The translations under genes and the position numbers were made by a program. A stretch of 64,000 bases of DNA from CAYRCJ01 sp964422785 (GTDB lineage Bacteria; Patescibacteriota; Minisyncoccia; UBA11713; 2-01-FULL-45-33), in NCBI GenBank assembly GCA_964422785.1, contig CAYRCJ010000001.1:1-64000 (forward strand). The letters are read 5' to 3'. Under the pieces are notes generated by a model. It searched no databases, was not told the origin of the DNA, and saw only the letters and a list, made by a program, of their open reading frames with translations. This document shows, one piece after another, positions 26,501 through 34,350 of the stretch; within the stretch, counting starts at the first letter, position 1; each line of letters begins with the position of its first letter.

Positions 26501-27171
26501 TTATTGATATTTCGGAATCAAAGGATGGCGCGGCGGGGGACAAAGTAATTAAAATTTTGGGAGAAGACGGCAAGGGCGCCGAATTTACCATTCCCTTCGG
26601 GAAAACTATTCTGGTGAAAGCAAATGACAAGATAGAACCGGGCGCCAAACTCACCGAGGGCTCAGTCGACATAAAAGAGCTTTTGCCGATTGCCGGTATG
26701 AGCGCCGTACAAAATTATATTATTGCCGAAGTTCAGCAACTTTATACTTTCCAGGGCGCCGCCATCAACGACAAGCATATTGAAGTTATTGTGAGGCAGA
26801 TGTTCTCCCGGGTCAGAGTAAAAGATTCCGGATCCACTCCGCTAAGCATCGGAGAAATAATTGAGAAAGGAAAATTGCGCGAAGAAAACGTGAAAGCCAA
26901 AATGGCCGGAGGTACTCCGGCGAAAGCGGTGCAATTGGTTATGGGTATTACAAATGTCGCGCTAACCACCGAAAGTTATCTTTCCGCCGCCTCGTTTATG
27001 CAGACCATGCGCGTGCTTACCAACGCCGCGGTTGAGGCCAAAGAAGATAAACTGAGAGGTCTCAAAGAAAATGTTATCATCGGCCGATTGGTCCCGGCAG
27101 GCACAGGATACCGAAAAGAATATATGAAAAAATTGGAGGCCGCTCCTGTTACGGAAGAAAATGAAGAATAG
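23542..27171 (+). CDS. rpoC: DNA-directed RNA polymerase beta' subunit
   Basis: 1209 residues. The N-terminal zinc site is present ([20 protein letters not shown]), as are the lid/rudder region [20 protein letters not shown], the catalytic [12 protein letters not shown] with its three Asp residues that hold the active-site magnesium, the bridge/trigger segment ([12 protein letters not shown]...[10 protein letters not shown]) and the second zinc site ([16 protein letters not shown]). The trigger loop [13 protein letters not shown] is intact. It follows rpoB by 11 bases and ends 16 bases before a dual terminator/promoter element. Confidence 0.98.
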   Translation: [1209 protein letters not shown]

Positions 27172-27186
27172 AAAATTTTCATCAAT

Positions 27187-27221
27187 TTGACAAAATAGCG
27201 CAAAAGCGCTATTTTGTTTTT
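27187..27221 (+). promoter_or_regulatory. Dual terminator/promoter element 1 (after rpoC)
   Basis: TTGACA (27187-27192), a 17-bp spacer and TATTTT (27210-27215). The palindrome CAAAATAGCGC aaaa GCGCTATTTTG (27191-27216) fills the spacer and is followed by TTTTT. Read as RNA from rpoC it is a terminator; read as DNA it is a promoter with an operator-like palindrome. Near copies lie at 32950 and 49485. Confidence 0.7.
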
Positions 27222-27231
27222 GGAGGTGAAA

Positions 27232-27453
27232 ATGTCCGATTCTTTGCTTGATGAATCGCAAGTTCATGAGACAACAATTACGGAATTGATTGGGCATTAT
27301 GGAAGAGATATTGACCACGCTGAGATACGCAAAGTCTATCAGGAAACTCGCGAAAGGCACGAAGCCGAAGCCAGAATAAAAAGTTTTCTACCCGTCATAA
27401 TTAAGCGAGAGGTCAAAAAAATTCTTTCAGCCAAAAGGAGCACAAGATGTTAA
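27232..27453 (+). CDS. Small three-helix protein, DUF3562-like
   Basis: 73 residues from the ATG at 27232, which has an excellent Shine-Dalgarno sequence (GGAGGTG). It has the pattern of small three-helix proteins annotated as DUF3562: HAEIRKVYQETRERHEAEAR followed by IKSFLPVIIKREVKKIL. No function is established for that family. The gene is a self-contained cassette between dual element 1 and its own terminator, inserted directly after the rpoBC operon. It has no membrane segment and ends in a basic, Cys-terminated tail. Confidence 0.6.
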   Translation: MSDSLLDESQVHETTITELIGHYGRDIDHAEIRKVYQETRERHEAEARIKSFLPVIIKREVKKILSAKRSTRC

Positions 27454-27477
27454 AAAGCCCCCGTCGGGGCTTTTTTT
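27454..27477 (+). terminator. Intrinsic terminator
   Basis: Stem AAAGCCCC cgtc GGGGCTTT followed by seven Ts. It begins at the stop codon of the small three-helix gene. Confidence 0.85.
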
Positions 27478-27562
27478 GCGCCTATTTTTGTCTACTTGAC
27501 GTTCTTTTTCAAGCAATATAGCCTTAAAGATAGATAAGTCTCTTCTTTGAAAAGGAACCAGT

Positions 27563-29098
27563 ATGAAAACGATTAAATGCCTTCTGATTTCTATGGTTTT
27601 GATGTCCTCAATGTTATTTATTACCTCATCGGAGGCGCAGCGCGCTCCTCAAAGGAGGGCCGCCGGCGCTCGGGTAATTCAAAATACCCAGAAAGAATTG
27701 CCTTTTTATTTTCCAGAAGGCTTGATACAAACTTCAGATCCGATTGATCAATTTTCTGAATACCAAAGATTTATTTCCTCTACTTTCAGTTGCAACCAAG
27801 GCGAACCCATGAGAGCTGTAAAATTGATAGGGGAAAATCGCGCCATTAGAGTCGAAACAGATATAGACTCTTCTTCGAGCATAACAAATCCCAAAGCGAA
27901 GCTAGTTGTCATTTTTGACAATCAGGTCCGCATTGGCGACAAAATCAGGGTTACCACTCTTTGCGGACAACAGTTCATTACCGAAGATCAATTCAAAGTT
28001 GAAAAAGATGATTTTATTGAACACGCCATTCAGGCCAGAGACGCTGACTACGAATATTATCAGGATCTTACCGAGAAAGCCATTAAGGCTCGTGCCGAAA
28101 AATTGGGAATCAAAGTTGATGAATTCAAAAAAATTCTCGATGACAAAGATCCTAATTACGGCATAACTTTCAGAGAGCTTCACCGCATTCCAAACGCGGT
28201 GAAGAGAAGCGATTTTATGCCGAGAGAACTTCATTTGGGCTATAACACCGAATTCCCCGGAATTCTCGGGGTCACCTGGTTAAATACCGGCGTTGTTTAC
28301 ATAAACCCTCAAGCCAGGATGCTGGATTATCTTTTGAGCAAGCCGGTAGTGTTTGAGCATGAATTTATTCATGCCAATTCAAACATGCAAAAGTTTCCGA
28401 TGTCCGGCGGTTTTGATGCGGAACTCTTCGCGTCTATCCCGGAAATGCTCATTCCCGATGATCAGATAAATTTATTTTTCCACGGCTACACCAGAGATCT
28501 CAGGGAACTTGCCTGGATATATTTTGGTTTTAACTATAAGCAGGTACAAAAAGAAATAACAAAGTTCAATTTCGCAGGTTCCACAAAGATTGACGAGGAT
28601 AAATACCGATACTACTTCAAGGAACAAGATCGTATCAAGAAAGAAATGTACGATTTTTTCAGAGACGTGGTTTTACCGGAATTTTATTCAGATCCTTTCT
28701 GGTGGTCCGCGATGAACGAACGGAGAAACGATCAAAATTCGATTTTCAGAATTATGATGGCCGGGTATTACGACCCCACCATTTATGGCGGGCACGCGAA
28801 TACAATGAAATGGCTTTCAACCATACCGGAAGAAAAGCTTAAAGACATTGCCAGATCTTCTTTTGAGGAGAGCGGCAATCAGGGCAACAATGGTTCTTCC
28901 GATATGATCACCTCTAAAGTTCCCCAATTTTTGATTGATCAATACAAGAATGTCTTTACCGAAAAAGAACAAAATTCTATCCGTGAATATTTCTTGAGGC
29001 ATCCGGAAGCCGGAGAACAGGTAAAGAAAATGAGTGTCCAGGAAATACTGAAATTTCTCAGGCAGATTTCCGCGTTGTCAGTTGGAGGTGTAAGATGA
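27563..29098 (+). CDS. Predicted secreted zinc metalloprotease
   Basis: 511 residues with a signal peptide (about 1-25, ending SEA). A Pro/Arg-rich start to the mature protein is followed by a beta-rich region (about 45-145) and a large helical domain. A zincin motif H-E-F-I-H lies at 266-270 in KPVVFEHEFIHANS, with Glu287 (FDAELFAS) or Glu294 as candidate third ligand. The surrounding sequence does not match a family I can name, so substrate and class are open. The leader contains TCTTTGAAAAGGAA (27544-27557). The stop overlaps the start of a lipoprotein gene (ATGA), so the pair is translationally coupled and probably acts together at the cell surface. A weak promoter may start with TTGACG at 27496. 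Confidence 0.65.
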   Translation: MKTIKCLLISMVLMSSMLFITSSEAQRAPQRRAAGARVIQNTQKELPFYFPEGLIQTSDPIDQFSEYQRFISSTFSCNQGEPMRAVKLIGENRAIRVETDIDSSSSITNPKAKLVVIFDNQVRIGDKIRVTTLCGQQFITEDQFKVEKDDFIEHAIQARDADYEYYQDLTEKAIKARAEKLGIKVDEFKKILDDKDPNYGITFRELHRIPNAVKRSDFMPRELHLGYNTEFPGILGVTWLNTGVVYINPQARMLDYLLSKPVVFEHEFIHANSNMQKFPMSGGFDAELFASIPEMLIPDDQINLFFHGYTRDLRELAWIYFGFNYKQVQKEITKFNFAGSTKIDEDKYRYYFKEQDRIKKEMYDFFRDVVLPEFYSDPFWWSAMNERRNDQNSIFRIMMAGYYDPTIYGGHANTMKWLSTIPEEKLKDIARSSFEESGNQGNNGSSDMITSKVPQFLIDQYKNVFTEKEQNSIREYFLRHPEAGEQVKKMSVQEILKFLRQISALSVGGVR

Positions 29099-30639
29099 AA
29101 ATTTACAAAGTTTATCTTTTAACGGCTTTGATTGTTTTGATGCTTACATCGGCCTGCGCGCCGAACTACAAAGATAAGTTTATGGACAAGGGCAAGGCGG
29201 AGGGCTGGACCGAAGAACAAAACCTGGCCGCCTTTGCCTATACCGACAGGCTCTACTTTTTATCAAAAAAACCCGTAGATAAGCAGGAGTTCGCGGTTAA
29301 CTACGGGCTTTTGAAAGCCACTGATATCCGCAAAAAACTCGAAGGGCTTACAAAGGATGTTGATGAAATTTTGGATTACAAAAATGAAGACAATGCCAAA
29401 TATCTTGAAATATTTGATCTAAGAAAAGACTTGGAACACGAAGAAAAAGTTTTGGAGGCCACTTTGGCCAGAGTCCGCGCCTACGAACTGGATAATCAGT
29501 TTCAGCAGCTTATGGGCACGGGATTTTACGGAGCCAATTCTCAGATTTCAGGCGGATACGATATTAAAAAGATTTTTCTTTCAAAAAATGTCGTGAGTAC
29601 TTTCTCTTTTAATTCCGATCAGATTGAGGACGCCAAAAAGCGGGGAGTTCTGCAATGGATCGAGCGCGGTAAATTTCTGATTGAACGCAAGTTCGACAGG
29701 AAAGAGCCGGATCCAAACGCGCTGGACGACCAAAACGCCTTTGTATGGCGCGATCACAAAGAGGAATTGGAACTTACGAACTACAAGATCTTAAACATGG
29801 AAAAGCCGGATAATAATCTCGGAAATTATATTGAAGGTTTCAGGATAATCAACAATAAGAAAGAAAGTTTGCCGGCCCTTAAGATTTTCTTCCCTCAAGG
29901 CGGAGGAACGGGCATTATGGTTTTGGATACCGATCAGGAAGGCCGGGATCCCGGATTCGGAGTGCCTGATTTGCTCGAAAAAGTTTCGGTCTCAAGCATA
30001 GGCGATATAATGAGAAACGATCAGCTGCTTCATAGGCTTTTTGAAGAAAAGAAGCAGGCAGCCAGAGTGAAACCGGTTGCCAAGCCGGTAAATGTGGAAA
30101 TAGCCAGAGTCGGGCCTCCCGCCGATGTTTGGCAGCAATCTACCGACGCTGCCGGCTGGACAGTATCGTTTAACTATAGGAACAAATTGAAAGATAATTA
30201 CAATGTCAGGATAAAGCTGGCCCGGCCGTCTCACGCGGATATGGATCCGGCGCAGATAACCGAGGTCTCGACTTCGATTGAATATATAGGAAAAGAATGG
30301 ACCGGCCAGGACAGGTATACTCCTTCTCTCGGCGCGGTAGTGGAATTTTACAGAACCGTTCCTCCCTTTGATCAGAAAAATATAAACAAGGCGGACGTTC
30401 TGCATATGGAGAATACTAAAAAGATTTCAATTGATTTTCAGGATGGAAACGAAAAGGTGGGGATTGTCACCCCCTCCGCAAATAACCAATTTATTCAAGA
30501 TGAACCTTACGCGATAGAATATACTGAAGGTCAGAAAAGATATCACATTGAAAAAGATAACGGATCGACGGTATTTAACAAAAAGAAAGAAATTTCGCTG
30601 CCCAAAAACGCCAATACCGGCGTTTACGGCCCAAATTAG
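29095..30639 (+). CDS. Predicted lipoprotein of unknown function
   Basis: 514 residues. A lipoprotein signal peptide with lipobox LTSAC places the acylated Cys at residue 21, so the mature protein should be held on the outer face of the membrane. The rest is mixed helical (25-150) and beta-rich (150-500), with charged segments and no recognised catalytic motif. It is translationally coupled to the metalloprotease gene before it. It may be an inhibitor, chaperone or substrate-presenting partner for that protease. No homologue was recognised by eye. Confidence 0.65.
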   Translation: MKIYKVYLLTALIVLMLTSACAPNYKDKFMDKGKAEGWTEEQNLAAFAYTDRLYFLSKKPVDKQEFAVNYGLLKATDIRKKLEGLTKDVDEILDYKNEDNAKYLEIFDLRKDLEHEEKVLEATLARVRAYELDNQFQQLMGTGFYGANSQISGGYDIKKIFLSKNVVSTFSFNSDQIEDAKKRGVLQWIERGKFLIERKFDRKEPDPNALDDQNAFVWRDHKEELELTNYKILNMEKPDNNLGNYIEGFRIINNKKESLPALKIFFPQGGGTGIMVLDTDQEGRDPGFGVPDLLEKVSVSSIGDIMRNDQLLHRLFEEKKQAARVKPVAKPVNVEIARVGPPADVWQQSTDAAGWTVSFNYRNKLKDNYNVRIKLARPSHADMDPAQITEVSTSIEYIGKEWTGQDRYTPSLGAVVEFYRTVPPFDQKNINKADVLHMENTKKISIDFQDGNEKVGIVTPSANNQFIQDEPYAIEYTEGQKRYHIEKDNGSTVFNKKKEISLPKNANTGVYGPN

Positions 30640-30650
30640 AATAATAAATA

Positions 30651-30700
30651 AAAGACCCAGTGGGTCTTTTATCGTCCCGATGGCCATCGGGACGATTTTT
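30651..30700 (+). terminator. Double-hairpin terminator upstream of ftsK
   Basis: First hairpin AAAGACCCA g TGGGTCTTTT (30651-30670). Second hairpin CGTCCCGATGG / CCATCGGGACG (30673-30694) followed by a six-T run. The core CCGATGGCCATCGG recurs in other terminators of this window. Confidence 0.8.
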
Positions 30701-30703
30701 TGT

Positions 30704-30739
30704 TATAATGTTTGCAGGAACTTGAGTTCCTGGAATCAA
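30704..30739 (+). promoter_or_regulatory. ftsK -10 box and leader hairpin
   Basis: TATAAT (30704-30709) follows immediately after the terminator T-run. The short leader then contains CAGGAACT tg AGTTCCTG (30715-30732), a perfect inverted repeat that would lie at the very 5' end of the ftsK message. No clear -35 box is seen. Confidence 0.5.
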
Positions 30740-32938
30740 ATGTCCAAAAACAAAAATCATAACAAAAACAAGCCTGCCGAGAAACGGATTAAGAAAGATT
30801 CTTGGCACCATAGTTTAAAGCCGGAAACAAAAAATTCGCTTCTGGCCATAATTTCTTTTGCCGCTGCTTTTATATTAACTTTGGCGGCCTTTGGAAAGGC
30901 CGGACCGTTGGGAGAAACATTGCAAAAGTTTCTTGTATTCATATTTGGCAAGGGATTTTTTTTGGCGCCTCTGGCCTTCTTTTTGGAGGGCCTGGCTTTT
31001 ATTTTGGCTCCGGGCAAGCGCCTGATAGCTTCCAATTTGATCGGCGGCGCGCTTTTTTTAGTTAGTTCATTGGGAGCGCTGGACATATTGTTTGGCCCGT
31101 ATACCGGGGGATATACCGGGTATTTGGCATCCTTTCAATTTTTAAAGTGGCTTGATTTTTGGGCCAGCATTGTGATTTTTCTGGCACTTTTTGTTTCCTC
31201 AATCATAATCATGCTTAACATTCCTTTGCGCCGGAACAAAGACAAAGAAGAAGCGGAGGAGGAAGCTGATACCGAAGAAAAAGCGCCGTCAGGATTTAAT
31301 CTGGTGGAAGAAATTAAAGCTGCAGCCATGCCGAAGCCGAAAGATGACAAAAAAATAGCTCAGCAAAATTCTGTGGACGAGGATTCTGAATCCGAGGATG
31401 AAGAAGATATTCCCAAGGCGAATATTTTCTCTAAATCGATGCCGCAAAAAAAACATTCAATGATCAAATACACTCCGCCGCCGCTTGATCTTCTGGAAAA
31501 CGACAAGGGTACGCTATCGAGCGGAGATGTAAAAGCAAATTCCAACATCATTAAAAGAACTTTGGAAAACTTCGGCATCGATGTGGAAATGGCGGAAATA
31601 AATGTCGGGCCTTCGGTAACTCAATATACTTTAAAGCCCGCCGAAGGCATCAAGCTTTCGAGAATCACCGCTCTTCATTCCGATTTGTCTTTGGCTTTGG
31701 CGGCCCATCCGATAAGGATAGAAGCCCCGATTCCTGGAAAATCTTTGGTGGGAATCGAAATCCCAAATCGTTCTATAGCTCTAGTCGGCTTGAGGACATT
31801 ATTTAGCATGGAAGATTTTCAAAATAGCTATCCCCTGACTATCGTTTTGGGGCGGGATGTTTCCGGGAAGCCGGTTTTCGCGGATATCGCCAAGATGCCC
31901 CACCTTTTAATCGCCGGAGCTACCGGGTCAGGAAAATCAATTTCCATTCATACCTTGATTACCAGCGTCCTTTATAAAAATTCTCCGGAATTCCTGCGTC
32001 TTATAATGATAGATCCGAAAAGAGTCGAACTATCTATGTATAATGAGATCCCGCATCTTTTGACCCCGGTTATTACTGACGCCAAAAAAGCGATTCAAGC
32101 TCTCCGTTGGGGAGTGAAAGAAATGGAAAGGCGTTACGAGTTGCTTTCCGGCGTGGGCGCCAGAGATATTAATTCTTACAACAGCCAGATTCTTAAGGCG
32201 GACGGCCAAGAGATAATGCCCAATATTTTGGTGATAATTGATGAGTTGGCGGATTTAATGATGTCGTTCCCGCGGGAAGTTGAGGCTTCGATTGTGCGCC
32301 TCGCGCAAATGTCCCGCGCGGTCGGTATTCATCTCGTTGTTTCCACGCAGAGGCCTTCGGTGGAGGTTATCACGGGGCTAATAAAGGCAAACATCACATC
32401 GCGCGTTGCTCTTCAGGTGGCTTCTGGAATCGATTCAAGAACAATTTTAGATATGTCCGGAGCCGAAAAATTATTGGGCAACGGAGATATGTTATTTTTG
32501 GCGGGGGACACTTCAAAGCCGAGAAGAATCCAGGGCGCTTATATTTCCGAAAAAGAAGTTAAAAAAGTCGCTTCTTTCTTGGCTAAATCCTCTACCGACT
32601 TTGAGAAAGAAGAAATTAATTTGGACGTTAAGTTGCCGCAGATTCCCAACGGCCCAAGCGATTTTATCGGGGATGATGAAGGCGGCGATGATGATGAGCT
32701 GTTTGAACAAGCTAGAGAATTGGTGATAGAGGCAGGCAAGGCCTCGGCTTCGTATCTGCAAAGGCGCCTTCGCGTCGGATATGCCAGAGCCGCGAGGCTT
32801 TTGGATATGCTTGAGGAACAAGGCGTCATAGGCCCGGGCGAGGGAGCAAAGCCGAGAGAGGTTTTGATAAAAAAGGAGGGCGGCCCTGGAGCCGAAACAT
32901 CCGAAGAAAAAAATCTGTCGGAGCTGAATAATTTTTAA
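30740..32938 (+). CDS. ftsK: DNA translocase FtsK/SpoIIIE
   Basis: 732 residues from the ATG at 30740. The frame is open further upstream, but that part overlaps the lipoprotein gene and terminator. Four N-terminal membrane helices (about 35-155) and an acidic linker precede the motor: an alpha/beta region (about 245-320), Walker A GATGSGKSISIHTL, Walker B ILVIIDELADLMM and the downstream STQRPSVEVITGLIKANITS. The C-terminal gamma winged helix (YLQRRLRVGYARAARLLDML) recognises orientation sequences. FtsK pumps DNA at the division septum and activates dimer resolution. All motor motifs are intact. Confidence 0.95.
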   Translation: MSKNKNHNKNKPAEKRIKKDSWHHSLKPETKNSLLAIISFAAAFILTLAAFGKAGPLGETLQKFLVFIFGKGFFLAPLAFFLEGLAFILAPGKRLIASNLIGGALFLVSSLGALDILFGPYTGGYTGYLASFQFLKWLDFWASIVIFLALFVSSIIIMLNIPLRRNKDKEEAEEEADTEEKAPSGFNLVEEIKAAAMPKPKDDKKIAQQNSVDEDSESEDEEDIPKANIFSKSMPQKKHSMIKYTPPPLDLLENDKGTLSSGDVKANSNIIKRTLENFGIDVEMAEINVGPSVTQYTLKPAEGIKLSRITALHSDLSLALAAHPIRIEAPIPGKSLVGIEIPNRSIALVGLRTLFSMEDFQNSYPLTIVLGRDVSGKPVFADIAKMPHLLIAGATGSGKSISIHTLITSVLYKNSPEFLRLIMIDPKRVELSMYNEIPHLLTPVITDAKKAIQALRWGVKEMERRYELLSGVGARDINSYNSQILKADGQEIMPNILVIIDELADLMMSFPREVEASIVRLAQMSRAVGIHLVVSTQRPSVEVITGLIKANITSRVALQVASGIDSRTILDMSGAEKLLGNGDMLFLAGDTSKPRRIQGAYISEKEVKKVASFLAKSSTDFEKEEINLDVKLPQIPNGPSDFIGDDEGGDDDELFEQARELVIEAGKASASYLQRRLRVGYARAARLLDMLEEQGVIGPGEGAKPREVLIKKEGGPGAETSEEKNLSELNNF

Positions 32939-32949
32939 AACTTCACACA

Positions 32950-32984
32950 TTGCCAAAATAGCATCTTTATGCTATTTTGTTTTT
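32950..32984 (+). promoter_or_regulatory. Dual terminator/promoter element 2 (after ftsK)
   Basis: TTGCCA (32950-32955), 17-bp spacer, TATTTT (32973-32978). The perfect 11-bp palindrome CAAAATAGCAT cttt ATGCTATTTTG (32954-32979) fills the spacer and is followed by TTTTT. It starts 12 bases after the ftsK stop. The loop and inner base pairs differ from element 1 in a compensated way, which indicates that the pairing is selected. Confidence 0.7.
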
Positions 32985-33006
32985 AGATTGAAAAAGGAGG
33001 CTAGGC

Positions 33007-33288
33007 ATGGAATTTGTGGTGTGGATTTTTGCTATAATTTTAGGAGTTTTTGGCGGGTATTTTTTGTCTTCAGCTCTCATAATAGCGCTAAGTGTTTTTG
33101 CAATCGCTCTTCTGATTTACATATATCGGTGTCCAAATTGGGCCGCTTTCTTTGCGCTTCTGGCGGGAGCTCATATCGCATTGCCGATTTTTCTAATTTC
33201 CATATGGATTGTGGGGATCATTGTCCGCATACCGCCGGATGCTTTTAACTTTCACGCGGAAGCTTTGAAAAGTCTGTTTTTGAGATAA
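33007..33288 (+). CDS. Small polytopic membrane protein
   Basis: 93 residues with an AAAAAGGAGG Shine-Dalgarno sequence. About three hydrophobic segments (2-22, 24-42, 46-75), a single Cys near the middle (YRCPNWAAF) and a soluble tail. It is first in a four-gene operon of SD-led small genes. No family was recognised. Confidence 0.6.
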   Translation: MEFVVWIFAIILGVFGGYFLSSALIIALSVFAIALLIYIYRCPNWAAFFALLAGAHIALPIFLISIWIVGIIVRIPPDAFNFHAEALKSLFLR

Positions 33289-33299
33289 GGAGGCCCGAG

Positions 33300-33419
33300 A
33301 TGATTTTTAGGATTTTTCTTTTCGCGCTGGGATTTGTATTCGCCTACTTCCTTCCAATACCCATGTTGATTCTGTTGGCGTTGTCCACCCTTTTTATTTT
33401 TTTTATTATTTATCGCTAA
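33300..33419 (+). CDS. Very small membrane protein
   Basis: 39 residues beginning MIFRIFLFALGFVFAYFLP, almost wholly hydrophobic, probably two short membrane spans around a Pro-rich turn (LPIPM). A strong AAGGAGG lies before the ATG and the gene sits 11 bases after the previous stop, so it is very likely translated. No family was recognised. Confidence 0.55.
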   Translation: MIFRIFLFALGFVFAYFLPIPMLILLALSTLFIFFIIYR

Positions 33420-33434
33420 AACAAAGGGGGCGTG

Positions 33435-33989
33435 ATGATAAAAACTGAAGCCAGAAGGGCATTGATAGATCTTTTAAAGAGGGCGTATTCCGGAGAACGC
33501 GCGGCTATATTTGCTTATGAAGGGCATTCCAGATCGTGCTGGAACTTCAAAGAAACGCAAGAAATTATGAAAATACAGGATGACGAAGTGCGCCATCGAA
33601 AGAGAGTAAAAGAAATTTTGGTGGAGCTTGGTGAGAAGCCTGATAAATTCCTGGAGTTAAGAATGTGGGTAATCGGGAAAATGGTAAGCGCGTCTTGCAT
33701 GATAGGAGCGTTTTTGCCGTTTGGCTGGTTTTTTTCTATGTACGGCGCGGGGAAATTGGAGGCAAATAATATCTTAGAATATCAAGATGCGGCAATATAC
33801 TCTTATTTGGCGGAGTGCAACCAATTTGTTCCGGATCTTTTGGAGATGTCCAAAACGGAATGGGACCATGAAAAATATTTTCACGACAAGGCCAGATCGC
33901 ATTGGCTCTATAAATATGTTCCGGCTTGGAAAATTCCACAGCCCAAAGAAGAGCTCAGAGCCTTTCTAACACAAGCAAAGGAGGTATAA
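33435..33989 (+). CDS. COQ7-like ferritin-fold diiron protein
   Basis: 184 residues from the ATG at 33435 (a GTG at 33432 is too close to the Shine-Dalgarno AGGGGG). It matches the four-helix demethoxyubiquinone hydroxylase (COQ7/UbiF-like) pattern: Glu21 (SGERAA), Glu51 and His54 (DEVRH), Glu109 (KLEAN), and Glu142 and His145 (EWDHEKYF). These residues would hold two irons. Family members hydroxylate a quinone ring, but the fold also serves in oxidative-stress proteins. A ubiquinone pathway is not expected in Patescibacteria, so a stress or oxygen-scavenging role is a fair alternative. It is the third gene of the small operon. Confidence 0.75.
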   Translation: MIKTEARRALIDLLKRAYSGERAAIFAYEGHSRSCWNFKETQEIMKIQDDEVRHRKRVKEILVELGEKPDKFLELRMWVIGKMVSASCMIGAFLPFGWFFSMYGAGKLEANNILEYQDAAIYSYLAECNQFVPDLLEMSKTEWDHEKYFHDKARSHWLYKYVPAWKIPQPKEELRAFLTQAKEV

Positions 33990-33990
33990 G

Positions 33991-34311
33991 ATGCCAAAGA
34001 AGATAACTGATCAGGTAATGATTTCTGTTGACGATTTAATAAAAGTTGATGGCGAGAACGGCATTGAGGTGTATGTGGTCAGAGGGATCGAGAAATCAGC
34101 GGCTCTAGGCAATCGCATTAACTATGTGGATTATGCAGCCAGATCCAATGCGTGTTATCAGGTGGACCTTATGAATCTGGGAGCTGAAGTAATTTCTGGT
34201 CTTGAGCTGATTCGTCTTTTCATGGATACACAAGAAGAATTGCGTAAGCACGAGGCGGAAGCGATCGAGCGCGCGAGAAAAGAAGATAGTTCCGGCGGAA
34301 AATTTTCGTAA
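33991..34311 (+). CDS. Hypothetical protein
   Basis: 106 residues. AAAGGAGG lies before the ATG, and only one base separates it from the diiron gene stop, so it is cotranslated with it. The N-terminal 70 residues look like a small beta domain (VMISVDDLIKVDGENGIEVY, VVRGIEKSAALGNRINYVDY); the tail is a charged helix (MDTQEELRKHEAEAIERARK). It has no recognised motif. The operon position suggests a partner of the COQ7-like protein. Confidence 0.6.
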   Translation: MPKKITDQVMISVDDLIKVDGENGIEVYVVRGIEKSAALGNRINYVDYAARSNACYQVDLMNLGAEVISGLELIRLFMDTQEELRKHEAEAIERARKEDSSGGKFS

Positions 34312-34326
34312 ATACAAAATAAAAAA

Positions 34327-34350
34327 CAGCCCTGTCTGATGACGGGGTTA
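34327..34350. terminator. Terminator between convergent genes
   Basis: Stem AGCCCTGTC tgat GACGGGGTT followed by a T-run on the + strand and preceded by an A-run, so it can serve both the small operon and efp. It overlaps the last codon of efp. Confidence 0.7.
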
